DNA of 64,000 nucleotides from positions 1-64,000 of the forward strand of contig CAYZNN010000006.1 of the NCBI GenBank assembly GCA_964479665.1, written 5' to 3'. Below, piece after piece: positions 53,427-63,220 of the stretch (its first letter is position 1; each line of letters opens with the position of its first letter). A model generated the notes under the pieces. That model was not told the origin of the DNA. It did not search any database and worked only from the letters and a program-made list of their open reading frames with translations. A program made the position numbers and the translations under genes. This stretch comes from UBA2287 sp964479665 (GTDB lineage: Bacteria; Bacteroidota; Bacteroidia; Bacteroidales; Tenuifilaceae).

Positions 53427-54782
53427 TTATGGATTAATGAGTTTGGTAATTTTATTGACATAGCCATCCACATCGAACTTTCTACGACACCCATTGTAAT
53501 TCATGTATCGTATCTTCCCAAATACTGGCCTTTCGCTCCATGCCCTATCATGAACACCACCAATACTCCATGCAATACCAGCATAACCGTTCGGGTCACG
53601 TCCATCGAGGCTATATTTATCGTTCAAATATATGGCTATGCTCATTGCTTCCTCAGGGGAGGATGTCCATTCCAAAATTTTTTTTGCCCAGTACATTCGC
53701 ATATAACCATGCATTTTTCCTGTAATAACCATCTCGGTTTGAGCTGCATTCCATAGTTTATCGTGAGTGAGTGAATTTTCAAATTCCGAAGCAGTATAAA
53801 CATACTCACGCTCATCGGTTCTATGTTTTGCATGGGTTTCCTGAGCCCAATTATGGAATGAATGGGTAGAGTCGTAACCAGGAGAATAAAAACAGAAATT
53901 ATCTGATAGCTCCCTGCGAACTATCAATTCATCTAAAAAAGCCGATTTATCGGGCTCGCTAGCCGAACTTGAAATAGTACTCTGCGCAACCGCTTGAGCG
54001 GAAATATGCCCAAAATGCAGATAAGGAGAAAGGTTTGATTGCCCATCGAGCAGTGGATTATTTCTGTTCTCGGCATATCCTTTCAACTTCTCACTAAGAA
54101 ATTCATTCAGAATAGCCTGAGCAGCATTTTCTCCAGGTCGCAGCCAATATACTGGTTTTACATTGCTGTCGGGTTGTAACCATGAAACTACTTTGTTCCA
54201 ATCGATTGTTTTTGTGCTTTCGCTCTGGGTGAAATTTGAAATAACAGGATAATTATCGAGGAATTCAAAGAGCAACTTTTTAATCTTGGGTCGAAAAGTA
54301 TAAGCCCCAAATTCTAATTTGTTCGAAGCATACCAACAAGGAACAATATTGTGGGCATCAACTTCAAAATGAGGTATTTTAATACATTCATTCACTTTTT
54401 GTTTCCATTCCAACTTCCAACGCAGCGGATCAAAATCGGAAACCAGCATAGAGGCAACTGATTGATTAATAAATTCGGGAATGGTAATAAATGGGCTTCC
54501 TAAAAGGAGATAAAAGGGAATACCATACCTTTTCAAAGTTGCTTCTACCTCCCTTAATCCCTCAATCATAAAATGGTAATGCCGCATATTGGCATTGGGA
54601 TAGGATTTTACAAGGGAAAATACAACATAGAAGGGGCTCTCTGTAGTTGCCGCCTCATTTAAGGCATAAAGAAAAGCCCAGTTATCATGAACCCGCTGAT
54701 CGCGAGACATCCAGTAAACAACTGGGCCTTTACCTTTTCTTTCGGAATATTTAAGAGTTCTTACCCTTGCTGTATTAACCAT
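53427..54782 (-). CDS. Class II deoxyribodipyrimidine photolyase
   Basis: A 451-residue blue-light DNA repair enzyme that splits cyclobutane pyrimidine dimers with FADH-. The N-terminal alpha/beta domain has YWMSRDQRVHDNWAFLYA, and the FAD domain has SPYLHFGHISAQAVA near 280 and the class II hallmark YSLDGRDPNGYAGIAWSIGG plus RPVFGKIRYMNY near 400-430. Length and motifs are typical. It is encoded between a nucleotide phosphodiesterase and a DHOD-like gene (7 bases), probably co-transcribed with both. It implies an ancestor or host exposed to light. Confidence 0.94.
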   Translation of the reverse strand: MVNTARVRTLKYSERKGKGPVVYWMSRDQRVHDNWAFLYALNEAATTESPFYVVFSLVKSYPNANMRHYHFMIEGLREVEATLKRYGIPFYLLLGSPFITIPEFINQSVASMLVSDFDPLRWKLEWKQKVNECIKIPHFEVDAHNIVPCWYASNKLEFGAYTFRPKIKKLLFEFLDNYPVISNFTQSESTKTIDWNKVVSWLQPDSNVKPVYWLRPGENAAQAILNEFLSEKLKGYAENRNNPLLDGQSNLSPYLHFGHISAQAVAQSTISSSASEPDKSAFLDELIVRRELSDNFCFYSPGYDSTHSFHNWAQETHAKHRTDEREYVYTASEFENSLTHDKLWNAAQTEMVITGKMHGYMRMYWAKKILEWTSSPEEAMSIAIYLNDKYSLDGRDPNGYAGIAWSIGGVHDRAWSERPVFGKIRYMNYNGCRRKFDVDGYVNKITKLINP

Positions 54783-54789
54783 TATTTAA

Positions 54790-55803
54790 TTAAATAAGCG
54801 ACTTGCTCTTAAGTATCTCATCAGATTTCATGATAATATCGACATATTGAGCCCGACGATAAGCAAAGGGATCTTTCAGGTTTTTGCGAGCTAATTTCCC
54901 ATTGAATTCGCCAATAGAAGTATAGCCCTTTTTATCCATCCATGTTTCGATACCCGATAAAATTTTGCCAATGTGTTCGGGGCCACTGGAATAAAGCGCG
55001 CTTACAACCTGAAAAGCCGACGCTCCAGCGAGTAAAGTTTTTATTGCATCCTCAGGGGTATGGATTCCCGATGCGCTGCAAATATCGGCAGTAATGTTAC
55101 CATAAAGCAATCCGGCAAATCGAACAGAAAGCCTTACATCATTGCTGCAACTTAGCATAATACTTTGTTCAAGGGCTTCTTTTTCGATGTTAATATCGGG
55201 TTGAAACATTCTGTTAAACAAAACAAAACCTTCAATTTGTTCAATATCCATTCGTTTAATAACCGAAAGAGGATTTGTGTAGAATGGGCTTAACTTAACA
55301 GCAATAGGGATTTTTACTGCCTTTCGAACATCTTTCAGAATATCAATCTGACTTTGGATAATTTCAGAACCGGCCAAATCGAAATCGCGGGGTGTCGTGT
55401 AAAAATTCAATTCTAATGCATCTACACCGGTTTGCTCTATTTGCTGGGCCCAACTTACCCATGTATCGGGGTACATTGCATTTAAACTGGCAATTACAGG
55501 AATGTTCAGAGCTGCCTTGGCCTTTTCAAGTTTTAATAAATGATCCTTTGCTCCTGCATGCTTAATGGTAGGATACAACCGGGTCATTTCGGCATTCCTT
55601 TCGGAATACTCCTCGAGGGTATTTAGCAGTTCAAACTCTTCGAGTTGAATTTGCTCTTCGAATAGTGACTTGAAGACAATTGCAGCAGCTCCATTTTTTT
55701 CGAGTTCTACAAGTTTTTCATTTTTAGCACTAAGTGAAGAAGCGCCTACGATTAATGGGTTTTTTAAATCTAAACCCAAATAGGTTGTTTTTAAGTTTGC
55801 CAT
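54790..55803 (-). CDS. Dihydroorotate dehydrogenase-like protein
   Basis: A 337-residue FMN-dependent TIM-barrel protein like class 1 dihydroorotate dehydrogenases: TTYLGLDLKNPLIVGASSLS at the N-terminus, IPVIASLNAMYPDTW near 95, IAVKLSPFYTNP near 170, and FQVVSALYSSGPEHIGKIL near 265. Bacteroidota carry this paralogue beside the true pyrD, and its substrate is uncertain. It is located directly upstream of the photolyase gene in transcription. Confidence 0.85.
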   Translation of the reverse strand: MANLKTTYLGLDLKNPLIVGASSLSAKNEKLVELEKNGAAAIVFKSLFEEQIQLEEFELLNTLEEYSERNAEMTRLYPTIKHAGAKDHLLKLEKAKAALNIPVIASLNAMYPDTWVSWAQQIEQTGVDALELNFYTTPRDFDLAGSEIIQSQIDILKDVRKAVKIPIAVKLSPFYTNPLSVIKRMDIEQIEGFVLFNRMFQPDINIEKEALEQSIMLSCSNDVRLSVRFAGLLYGNITADICSASGIHTPEDAIKTLLAGASAFQVVSALYSSGPEHIGKILSGIETWMDKKGYTSIGEFNGKLARKNLKDPFAYRRAQYVDIIMKSDEILKSKSLI

Positions 55804-55834
55804 GGCGTAAGTTATTAGAGTTATTGTTTTAAAA

Positions 55835-56869
55835 TCAGTTTGTAATAGAATTGACTAGCATTTTAAACATATCAATAATGCTTTTTTCAAATTTAAAGTC
55901 GGTAAAATTTTGTGCATTTACTGCAACAACCATGCTTTTAGATGGTAAAATAAAAACATACTGATCGCCGTATCCTGCTGCATAGTAAAAAGGTTCATTG
56001 GTGTCTTCTAAGTAATTAACCCACCAATGCAATCCATAACTTGAATTCCCTGCATCAACGGGCATATACGATGAAGAGGTAACCCAACTATTTGATACTA
56101 TTTGCTTGCCGCCATACTTTCCATTATTGAGCATAATAAGCCCAAACTTTAACATATCGCGCGAAGTAAGCGATAGCCCACCCCAAGCCGGTTGCCTATT
56201 TCCTGAATATCCCTCCCAATAATAATTTGAAATGCCCAGTGGGATGAATAAATTTGAATTTACAAATTCGATAAAATCCGTTCCACTTACACGACAAACG
56301 ATCTCCTTCAATAATTCAGAATTTCCACTATTATAATTAAACACGTTTCCTGGTTCGGTTTTCAGTGGCAAATTCATAATATAGTCGACCCAATTGCCTG
56401 TATAATGGCTCAAATTTACCAACTGGTTACCTGCATAGGAATAGTGTATTGTCCATTCGTCCCAGTCGAATCCGCTGGTTTGATTCAATAAGTGCCTAAT
56501 AACAATTTTACTCTTTTGAGGCTGCTCCATATAAACTGAACTGAATTCGGGTAAGAATTTAGATATGGGTTCATCAATAGATGTTATAAGACCCTTATCG
56601 AGACAAATACCTATTGCCAAAGATGTAATGCTTTTGGTAACAGAACTAATTGGATGCAGCGTGTTAACCTGTGAAAAGCCATAGTAACGTTCGAAAATTA
56701 CTTTGCTATTTTGCATAACAATAACCGATGAAACCTTACCGTATTTTCCATTAGTAATTTCAGAATGCAATTGCTTTACTGCACTCGTGTTAAGTACACC
56801 GGAAGCCATGGAATTTAACATGGCAAGTTGGAAAAACATGTTTACAATAAAAAAAAAATTATATTGCAT
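55835..56869 (-). CDS. Serine hydrolase of the beta-lactamase/class C family
   Basis: A 344-residue exported enzyme. The hydrophobic N-terminus (about 1-22) is a probable signal peptide. The active-site Ser and Lys are in ISSVTKSITSLA near residue 77, and the Tyr motif is FNYNSGNSELL near 158. The C-terminal YAAGYGDQYVFILP resembles the third conserved element. Such enzymes act as esterases, amidases or peptidases; true beta-lactamase activity cannot be inferred. ATG 56869 is chosen over a GTG 6 bases upstream. Confidence 0.85.
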   Translation of the reverse strand: MQYNFFFIVNMFFQLAMLNSMASGVLNTSAVKQLHSEITNGKYGKVSSVIVMQNSKVIFERYYGFSQVNTLHPISSVTKSITSLAIGICLDKGLITSIDEPISKFLPEFSSVYMEQPQKSKIVIRHLLNQTSGFDWDEWTIHYSYAGNQLVNLSHYTGNWVDYIMNLPLKTEPGNVFNYNSGNSELLKEIVCRVSGTDFIEFVNSNLFIPLGISNYYWEGYSGNRQPAWGGLSLTSRDMLKFGLIMLNNGKYGGKQIVSNSWVTSSSYMPVDAGNSSYGLHWWVNYLEDTNEPFYYAAGYGDQYVFILPSKSMVVAVNAQNFTDFKFEKSIIDMFKMLVNSITN

Positions 56870-57056
56870 GTTCACCTTTTAATTTATTGATAAAATTAAT
56901 GTTTTTTTAGAATGTTTGGGCTTCAAAATTGAATTATAAACCTATAATTAAGACTTTTTGTTCAATAAGTGTAATATGTAAACGATAGTAACCTTTATGT
57001 TAAACCAAAAACCTACTAATCAATCCAATTATTCTGAAAATCAAAATTAATGAGCT

Positions 57057-59093
57057 ATGAAAGTCCGATTATTACTCCTATTTGTTATTTGTTGTGGACT
57101 TGCATCCCTTTATGGCTGTAAGCAATGCCGAAAAAGTAATGCAACCTTCAACGTTTCGCAAATGGACCCATCGATACTACCCGGCGTTGATTTTTTTGCA
57201 TATGCTAACGGGAATTGGATTAAAAATACAACAATACCTGAAGATAAGGGCCGCTATGGATCGTTCGATCAGCTCCAGGAAGAAAACAATATTCACATTA
57301 AATCAATCTTCGAAAAAGGAGCCAATAAGGATTGGCCCAAAGGTAGCCCTTGGCAAAAAATTGGGGATTTTTACAAATCGGGAATGGATACGGTTAACAT
57401 AGAATTAAAAGGGTTAGCCCCTATTCAGCAAGAGTTAGATGAAATTCAGGCCATTACAAACGTAAAACAGATTCCTGCAATTATAGCTAAACTTCATACT
57501 ATTCGAGCTTTTCCATTATTTGCAATTAACGCCAACCCCGACAGGAAAAATACCAATCAGGTGGTTCTCAACATTTATCAGGGAGGACTTGGACTTCCCG
57601 ATCGTGACTACTACCTAAGCCCCGATGAGCGTTCGCAAGTGATAAGAGATGAATATTTTATTCACCTTTCAAAAGTATTTATCTTACTTGGCAGTAGCGA
57701 ATTGGAGGCAAATAACTTAGCAAGGATAACCTTGGATTTCGAAACACGTTTGGCAAAGGTTTCATTAACAAGACTCGAGCGCCGTAATCCCAATAAAACT
57801 TACAATAAAGTATCTTTTCAAGAAATACAAAAAATCAGTTCTCAGTTTAACTGGCAAATGTATTTCGATGGGATTGGAATTGATGTTCCATCCGAAATGG
57901 TGATCGATAACCCTATCTTTTACACAGAAATTAGCCAAATGCTTAACGATACTGACATATTAACGTGGCGTACGTATTTAACGTGGAATCTGGTTAACCG
58001 CTACTCTCCTTACCTCTCTTCGGGTTTTGTTGACCAACAATTCAATTTTTATGGCAGTAAACTTTCTGGAAACATTAAAAACAAACCCCGATGGGAACGA
58101 GTTGCCCAATCGGCAAATATGACCATTGGTGAGGTTGTTGGACAGGCCTTTGTAGAGGAAATGTTTCCCCCCGAAGCCAAAACTAAAATGCTCGAACTTG
58201 TTACCAATCTCAAACAAACTTTTGCCGAAAGAATATCAAATTTGATGTGGATGTCGGAGCAAACAAAGAGCCGGGCCATTGACAAATTAAATGCAATGAA
58301 TGTTAAAGTTGGCTACCCCGATAAATGGAAAGACTATTCGGCGCTAGATATTGATGCTAGTTGCTATGCAACTAATGTTAAAAGGGCCATGACATTCAAT
58401 TTTACTGAAAACATTAAAAAACTGGGTAAACCGGTCGATAAAACCGAATGGTTTATGACTCCACAAACTGTAAATGCATACTATAGCCCAACACTTAACG
58501 AAATTGTGTTTCCAGCTGCTATTTTACAACCTCCTTTCTTTAGCATTCATGCCGACGATGCTTTAAATTATGGTGCAATAGGTGTAGTAATTGGACATGA
58601 AATAACCCATGGGTTCGACGATCAAGGCCGTTTATACAATAAAGATGGAAATCTGGAGGATTGGTGGGAACCCGCCGACTCAGAAAAATTCAATGAGCTT
58701 ACACAAACCCTAATCGATCAGTATAATGCCTTTGTTGCAATAAACGATATGAAACTGGATGGTAAGTTGACTCTTGGTGAAAACATTGCCGACTATGGGG
58801 GGCTTACTATATCGTACCATGCTCTTCAGAAAGCTCTCAACACTAAAAAAAGACCAGAAAAAATTGATGGTTTTACTCCTGAGCAACGATTCTTCCTGTC
58901 CTATGCTAACGTTTGGAAGCAGGTTATACGCGACAAGGAACTGATGCGGAGAGTAAAAGAAGATGTACACTCACCGGGCAGATTTAGAGTGAATGGGGCA
59001 CTATTCAACATTCCAGAGTTTTACGATGCCTTCGATATTAAAGAAACAGATCCTTTATACCGATCGCCCGAACAGCGCCCTCAAATCTGGTAA
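57057..59093 (+). CDS. M13 family zinc metallopeptidase (PepO-like)
   Basis: A 678-residue peptidase of the neprilysin family with a lipoprotein-type signal (SLYGCKQC near residue 20). The zinc site is VVIGHEITHGFDDQGR near residue 514 with the third ligand in ENIADYGG near 574. The conserved NAYYSPTLNEIVFPAAILQ precedes it near 475, and the C-terminal RVNGALFNIPEFYDAF closes it. It cleaves oligopeptides outside the cytoplasm. Its 3' end overlaps the convergent DUF255 gene by 13 bases. Confidence 0.94.
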   Translation: MKVRLLLLFVICCGLASLYGCKQCRKSNATFNVSQMDPSILPGVDFFAYANGNWIKNTTIPEDKGRYGSFDQLQEENNIHIKSIFEKGANKDWPKGSPWQKIGDFYKSGMDTVNIELKGLAPIQQELDEIQAITNVKQIPAIIAKLHTIRAFPLFAINANPDRKNTNQVVLNIYQGGLGLPDRDYYLSPDERSQVIRDEYFIHLSKVFILLGSSELEANNLARITLDFETRLAKVSLTRLERRNPNKTYNKVSFQEIQKISSQFNWQMYFDGIGIDVPSEMVIDNPIFYTEISQMLNDTDILTWRTYLTWNLVNRYSPYLSSGFVDQQFNFYGSKLSGNIKNKPRWERVAQSANMTIGEVVGQAFVEEMFPPEAKTKMLELVTNLKQTFAERISNLMWMSEQTKSRAIDKLNAMNVKVGYPDKWKDYSALDIDASCYATNVKRAMTFNFTENIKKLGKPVDKTEWFMTPQTVNAYYSPTLNEIVFPAAILQPPFFSIHADDALNYGAIGVVIGHEITHGFDDQGRLYNKDGNLEDWWEPADSEKFNELTQTLIDQYNAFVAINDMKLDGKLTLGENIADYGGLTISYHALQKALNTKKRPEKIDGFTPEQRFFLSYANVWKQVIRDKELMRRVKEDVHSPGRFRVNGALFNIPEFYDAFDIKETDPLYRSPEQRPQIW

Positions 59094-61117
59094 AGTTTAT
59101 TTTCTGTAATTGCCTTAATAATATCCTCTAAACGAGTAGTTTTAGGTAAACACCTGTTGCCTAAACATAATTGATAGTTGCTTGCATCTATTGTTCGGGT
59201 AACAATTGCTATATCGCTTCGTTCGCTACCCAAATATGGAAAAAGGTTTGGGTAATATTGACAATTACTTAGTAAACCTATTAAATTTTGCCGAGAATAA
59301 TTCGATGCAAATCCAACTTCCGCTAACGCTAGAGTCTTCTTTAGTAAAAGTGAGGCCCATCGGAATACGTAGGGACCACTTACAACTAGATGTTTTTGCA
59401 TATTAACAAGCATTTGATCAGACGTTTTTAAGTATTGCTCTTTTCTTAAATACACTCCCAATGCAAAAAAGTTTTCGGCCATTACAGCTGAGGAAGAAGG
59501 AATTACTCCATCTGCAAGCTCCATTTTTCGAACAATTAAATGGTCGTGCTGTTCCAAAGAGTAAAAAAGCATTCCCGTTTTATCATCGTAAAAATTTCTG
59601 AGAACATACTCGGCCATCCTGTTAGCTTTTGCTAACCATGCTTCGTTGAAGGTAACCTTGTATAATGAAATGTAGGTTTCAATTAGCATTGCATAATCGT
59701 CTAAGAAACCATTAATTTTCGATAATCCCTTACAGCGGATTCTTAATAGATTTCCGTTATCAATTAAATAGCTTTCGATAAAAGATACTATCTGTAACGC
59801 TTTATTAAGAAACATTTCGTCGTTAAATGAAATGTATGCATTAATGAGAGCCGATGCCAATAGGGCATTCCATGAAGCAATTATTTTATCATCGGTAATG
59901 GGTCGTTGCCTTCCATTCCTGAATTTAAGCATCAGTTCTCTGGATTCAACCAATCGTTTTTGTGCCAACTCAGCATTGAGTAACAAAACGCAGGCTGCTT
60001 CGGAAATTTTTGTGCATTTTCGTAAAACACTCTTTCCTTTATGATTTCCTATAGCCGAAACGCCATATACAATGGAAAAAAGATTTTTATTTTCTCCTAA
60101 AATGGTATCAATCTCATATTGTGACCATGTGTAAAATGCACCCTCAACGCCTTCGCTGTCGGCATCGATGGCACTATAGAAACCTCCCTCGGTAGACTGC
60201 ATTTCGTTAAAAAGGAATTGAGCGGTTTCATAAACGACTCGTTTAAATTCTTCTTTAGTAAATGTTGAATATGCTAAAGAGTAAAGTTGAAGCAGCTGTG
60301 CATTGTCGTAAAGCATTTTCTCGAAATGGGGAACCTCCCAGCGCTCATCAACCGAATAGCGAAAAAATCCGCCTCCTAAGTGGTCGTATATACCACCATT
60401 TGCGATTTGATTGAGGGTTGTATTTACAAATTCTTTGATGCTATCTTCACTTTTCAATGCTGAATAACGAAGAAGAAATTCGATTGAACCGGGCATAGGA
60501 AATTTTGGGGCCCCTTTAGTACCGCCATTTTTGCAATCGAAATACTTTTCCCAATTTTTCACAAACTCACCAAGCAAAAGCAATCTCCCATCATTACTTA
60601 AATCCTCCTTTTCTTTTACAACTTCGGTTTTCTTTATTCCCTGGGTTAATTCGTTGGCAACCTCAACAACCCTTAACGGGTCCGATTGCCATGTTGCATT
60701 TAAGCCTTGTAGTATATCTACCCAACCTTCTTTCGGGAAATATGTTCCACCAAATACTGGACGTCCATCGGGAAGCGCAAAGCAATTCAATGGCCAACCT
60801 CCGGAACGGGTAATTATTTGAATGGCATTCATGTATATCTGATCCACATCGGGGCGCTCCTCCCGATCGACCTTAACACAAATGAAATGGGAGTTCATTA
60901 ATTGTGCAACTTCCTCATTAGAAAAAACTTCCTTTTCCATTACGTGGCACCAATGGCAACTGCTATAGCCAATGCTAATGAGCATTAACTTATTCTGCTG
61001 CTTAGCCAATTCAAATGCTTTATTCCCCCAAGGCAACCAGTTAACCGGGTTTTTTGCATGCTGAAGTAAATAAGGACTAGTTTCGTTGGCTAGATCATTG
61101 GTGTATTTCAAATCCAT
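59081..61117 (-). CDS. YyaL-like thioredoxin-domain protein (DUF255)
   Basis: A 678-residue protein of the YyaL/spermatogenesis-associated 20 group. The N-terminal thioredoxin-like domain has SPYLLQHAKNPVNWLPW and a CHWC motif (SSCHWCHVMEKEVF near residue 58); an (alpha/alpha)6-barrel domain like N-acylglucosamine epimerases follows. The reaction is unknown. Two in-frame ATGs exist; the one at 61117 has a strong ribosome site (GGAGG, 6 bases between it and the ATG) and is preferred, although 61129 is possible. Confidence 0.88.
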   Translation of the reverse strand: MDLKYTNDLANETSPYLLQHAKNPVNWLPWGNKAFELAKQQNKLMLISIGYSSCHWCHVMEKEVFSNEEVAQLMNSHFICVKVDREERPDVDQIYMNAIQIITRSGGWPLNCFALPDGRPVFGGTYFPKEGWVDILQGLNATWQSDPLRVVEVANELTQGIKKTEVVKEKEDLSNDGRLLLLGEFVKNWEKYFDCKNGGTKGAPKFPMPGSIEFLLRYSALKSEDSIKEFVNTTLNQIANGGIYDHLGGGFFRYSVDERWEVPHFEKMLYDNAQLLQLYSLAYSTFTKEEFKRVVYETAQFLFNEMQSTEGGFYSAIDADSEGVEGAFYTWSQYEIDTILGENKNLFSIVYGVSAIGNHKGKSVLRKCTKISEAACVLLLNAELAQKRLVESRELMLKFRNGRQRPITDDKIIASWNALLASALINAYISFNDEMFLNKALQIVSFIESYLIDNGNLLRIRCKGLSKINGFLDDYAMLIETYISLYKVTFNEAWLAKANRMAEYVLRNFYDDKTGMLFYSLEQHDHLIVRKMELADGVIPSSSAVMAENFFALGVYLRKEQYLKTSDQMLVNMQKHLVVSGPYVFRWASLLLKKTLALAEVGFASNYSRQNLIGLLSNCQYYPNLFPYLGSERSDIAIVTRTIDASNYQLCLGNRCLPKTTRLEDIIKAITENKLYQI

Positions 61118-61216
61118 TTTATCCTCCATTTTTTAATACATAATATATTCAATAACAAAGGTCGTTAATAAAAGTTGATTACCTCTGCTATGTTGGTTTT
61201 TCCAAAACCAATTAAA

Positions 61217-61247
61217 TTTGGTATTCCGTTTGCTTTAGATAAATTTG
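61217..61247 (+). promoter_or_regulatory. Bacteroidota promoter TTTG-N19-TAAATTTG
   Basis: TTTG at 61217 and TAAATTTG at 61240 are 19 bases apart, matching the Bacteroidota -33/-7 consensus. It lies 41 bases before the LysM gene start. Confidence 0.6.
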
Positions 61248-61288
61248 CAAAACAAAACCTGAAGGTTTATTGATATTAGAACTAAAAA

Positions 61289-63220
61289 ATGAAAATTGCT
61301 ATGTATATAAAAAATATTCTGATTACCCTAGCAACTATAGTTATTACTCAGATATTCATATTTGCGCAAGATGAAATGGGAGCCAGTGTAAAAAGATCGA
61401 CCGATAAAGTAAAAATTGAGGGTAAATACTATTTCATTCATATTGTTCGGGAAGGTGAAACATTGTATTCGATTAGCAAAGCCTATAATGTTTCACAAAT
61501 GGAGATTGCCATGGAAAATCCTGATATTTATTTGGGTATCCAGATTGATCAGGCTTTGAAAATTCCTATAAACGAAAATTCGAACCTTTACTCGGATAAG
61601 GACAGGGATGATGATTTCATTTATCATATTGTTCGTAAGGGGGAAACACTTTTCGGATTATCGAAAAAATATTCGGTTCCCATCGAGAAGATTATTGAAA
61701 TGAATCCTGAAGTTGAAACGGGAATTAAGATTAGTCAGGTTGTACTAATACCTAAAGAAAAACTTACAAAGCCTAAACCCCAAACCCTGAGCGAAGGAGA
61801 AAGATTTATTTACCATGAGGTTCAACCCAAGGAAGGTTTTTATTCAATCACTCGACGTTACGGTGTAAGTGAGCAAACCATTCGCCGCTTCAATGCTGAT
61901 TTGGTTGCCGATGGTTTGAAATTAGGAACCATACTCCGTATTCCAAAAAATATAAATGATAGTATTCCTGACACTGGGTTGTTGCCCCCAAAAGCATACG
62001 GAGTGCCTGAATTGCCAAAATTGGTAATTGAACCTACTTGCAACCCCGATAGGGTAATGCAAAGTAAAAAGCAAACCTACAATGTGGCTCTTCTCCTTCC
62101 ATTTTACACAAACGAGTTCGAGAGTTCCGATACGGCTAAAACTTCAAGAGGTAGAAACACAAGCACTGGAAGAAAAGAGATTCCCCAGCGTTCCATTAAT
62201 TTTTTAGATTTTTATCAGGGAGCAATGATTGCATTGGATAGTTTGAAGAAAATAGGGATGGATATTAACCTTTACGTTTTCGATACAAATAAGAGTGCAT
62301 CAGATACCAAAAATCTTATAAAAGAGACTGGAATTCAGAATGCCGACCTTATAATAGGGCCCGTATATCCCGAGGTAATTAACCCGATTATTTCATTTGC
62401 TAACGAGAAACGCGTCCCAGTTATTTCGCCTTTACTATCGAGCAGTTTTCTTCTTAATAAAAATCCTTACCTCTTTCAGGTTACACCATCGTTTCAAACT
62501 CAATTGCATAGTTTCTCAAACACAATTAGTTTTTGCAGTGGCCAGAACATAGTTATTATCCACGATGCGGACAGCACCAATAATGGAATGTTGAATAATT
62601 TTAAGGAACTAATTAAAAGTAGAATTCAAAGCTGCGAAAATGCTAACGATATTCACTTTAAAGAGGTAACCTACCAAGCCGGTAGTCCAACGCCTGAAAT
62701 AATTGAAAAGATTAGTCATAGTTTAACTCTCGAAAAAGAGAATATAATAATTGTACCATCGAACAACGAGGCCTTTGTAGCCGATTTACTTGGGAACCTT
62801 AATACTCTTTCATCATATTATAAGTATCAAATCAGCTTGTATGGTTTTCCCCGTTGGCAACGATTCAAAAGCGTACAACTTGAATATTTTTACCAACTCC
62901 AACTGCATTTATTCTCACCGCACTACGTTAATTATTCTGATGTTCTAGCCATTCAGTTTGTTAATGATTATAGAAGCAAATACAGAGTTGAACCATCAAC
63001 ATTCTCATTTCAGGGTTACGATGTAATGTTTTATTTTTTAAGTGCTCTTAATGAATTCGGAAAAGAGTTTCCCAGCTGCTTAATCCATCACAAACCAAAA
63101 TTAATTCAAACAGAATACAATTTCATTCGCACCGGTACCGACGATGGATTCGAAAACAATTCCATTTACCTTTTAAGGTATAATAAGGAGTTCACTATAG
63201 AGAATGTTACCAGAAAGTAA
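61289..63220 (+). CDS. LysM protein with periplasmic-binding-like domain
   Basis: A 643-residue exported protein. A signal peptide (about 1-26, ending IFAQ) is followed by three LysM domains (about 48-95, 108-157, 170-220; each with a GETL/YSI-type core such as VREGETLYSISKAYNVS) that bind peptidoglycan. About 260-640 resemble a type I periplasmic binding protein (YNVALLLPFYTNEF, DLIIGPVYPEVI, RVPVISPLLSSSF). It may sense a ligand at the cell wall or organise envelope complexes. It is convergent with the S46 peptidase gene, whose stop is next to its own. Confidence 0.85.
   Translation: MKIAMYIKNILITLATIVITQIFIFAQDEMGASVKRSTDKVKIEGKYYFIHIVREGETLYSISKAYNVSQMEIAMENPDIYLGIQIDQALKIPINENSNLYSDKDRDDDFIYHIVRKGETLFGLSKKYSVPIEKIIEMNPEVETGIKISQVVLIPKEKLTKPKPQTLSEGERFIYHEVQPKEGFYSITRRYGVSEQTIRRFNADLVADGLKLGTILRIPKNINDSIPDTGLLPPKAYGVPELPKLVIEPTCNPDRVMQSKKQTYNVALLLPFYTNEFESSDTAKTSRGRNTSTGRKEIPQRSINFLDFYQGAMIALDSLKKIGMDINLYVFDTNKSASDTKNLIKETGIQNADLIIGPVYPEVINPIISFANEKRVPVISPLLSSSFLLNKNPYLFQVTPSFQTQLHSFSNTISFCSGQNIVIIHDADSTNNGMLNNFKELIKSRIQSCENANDIHFKEVTYQAGSPTPEIIEKISHSLTLEKENIIIVPSNNEAFVADLLGNLNTLSSYYKYQISLYGFPRWQRFKSVQLEYFYQLQLHLFSPHYVNYSDVLAIQFVNDYRSKYRVEPSTFSFQGYDVMFYFLSALNEFGKEFPSCLIHHKPKLIQTEYNFIRTGTDDGFENNSIYLLRYNKEFTIENVTRK

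Noticed and set aside
53427..56869. Photolyase, DHOD-like and serine hydrolase genes as a functional system
   Set aside because: Same strand and close spacing only; the families are common alone in Bacteroidota and I see no shared pathway.
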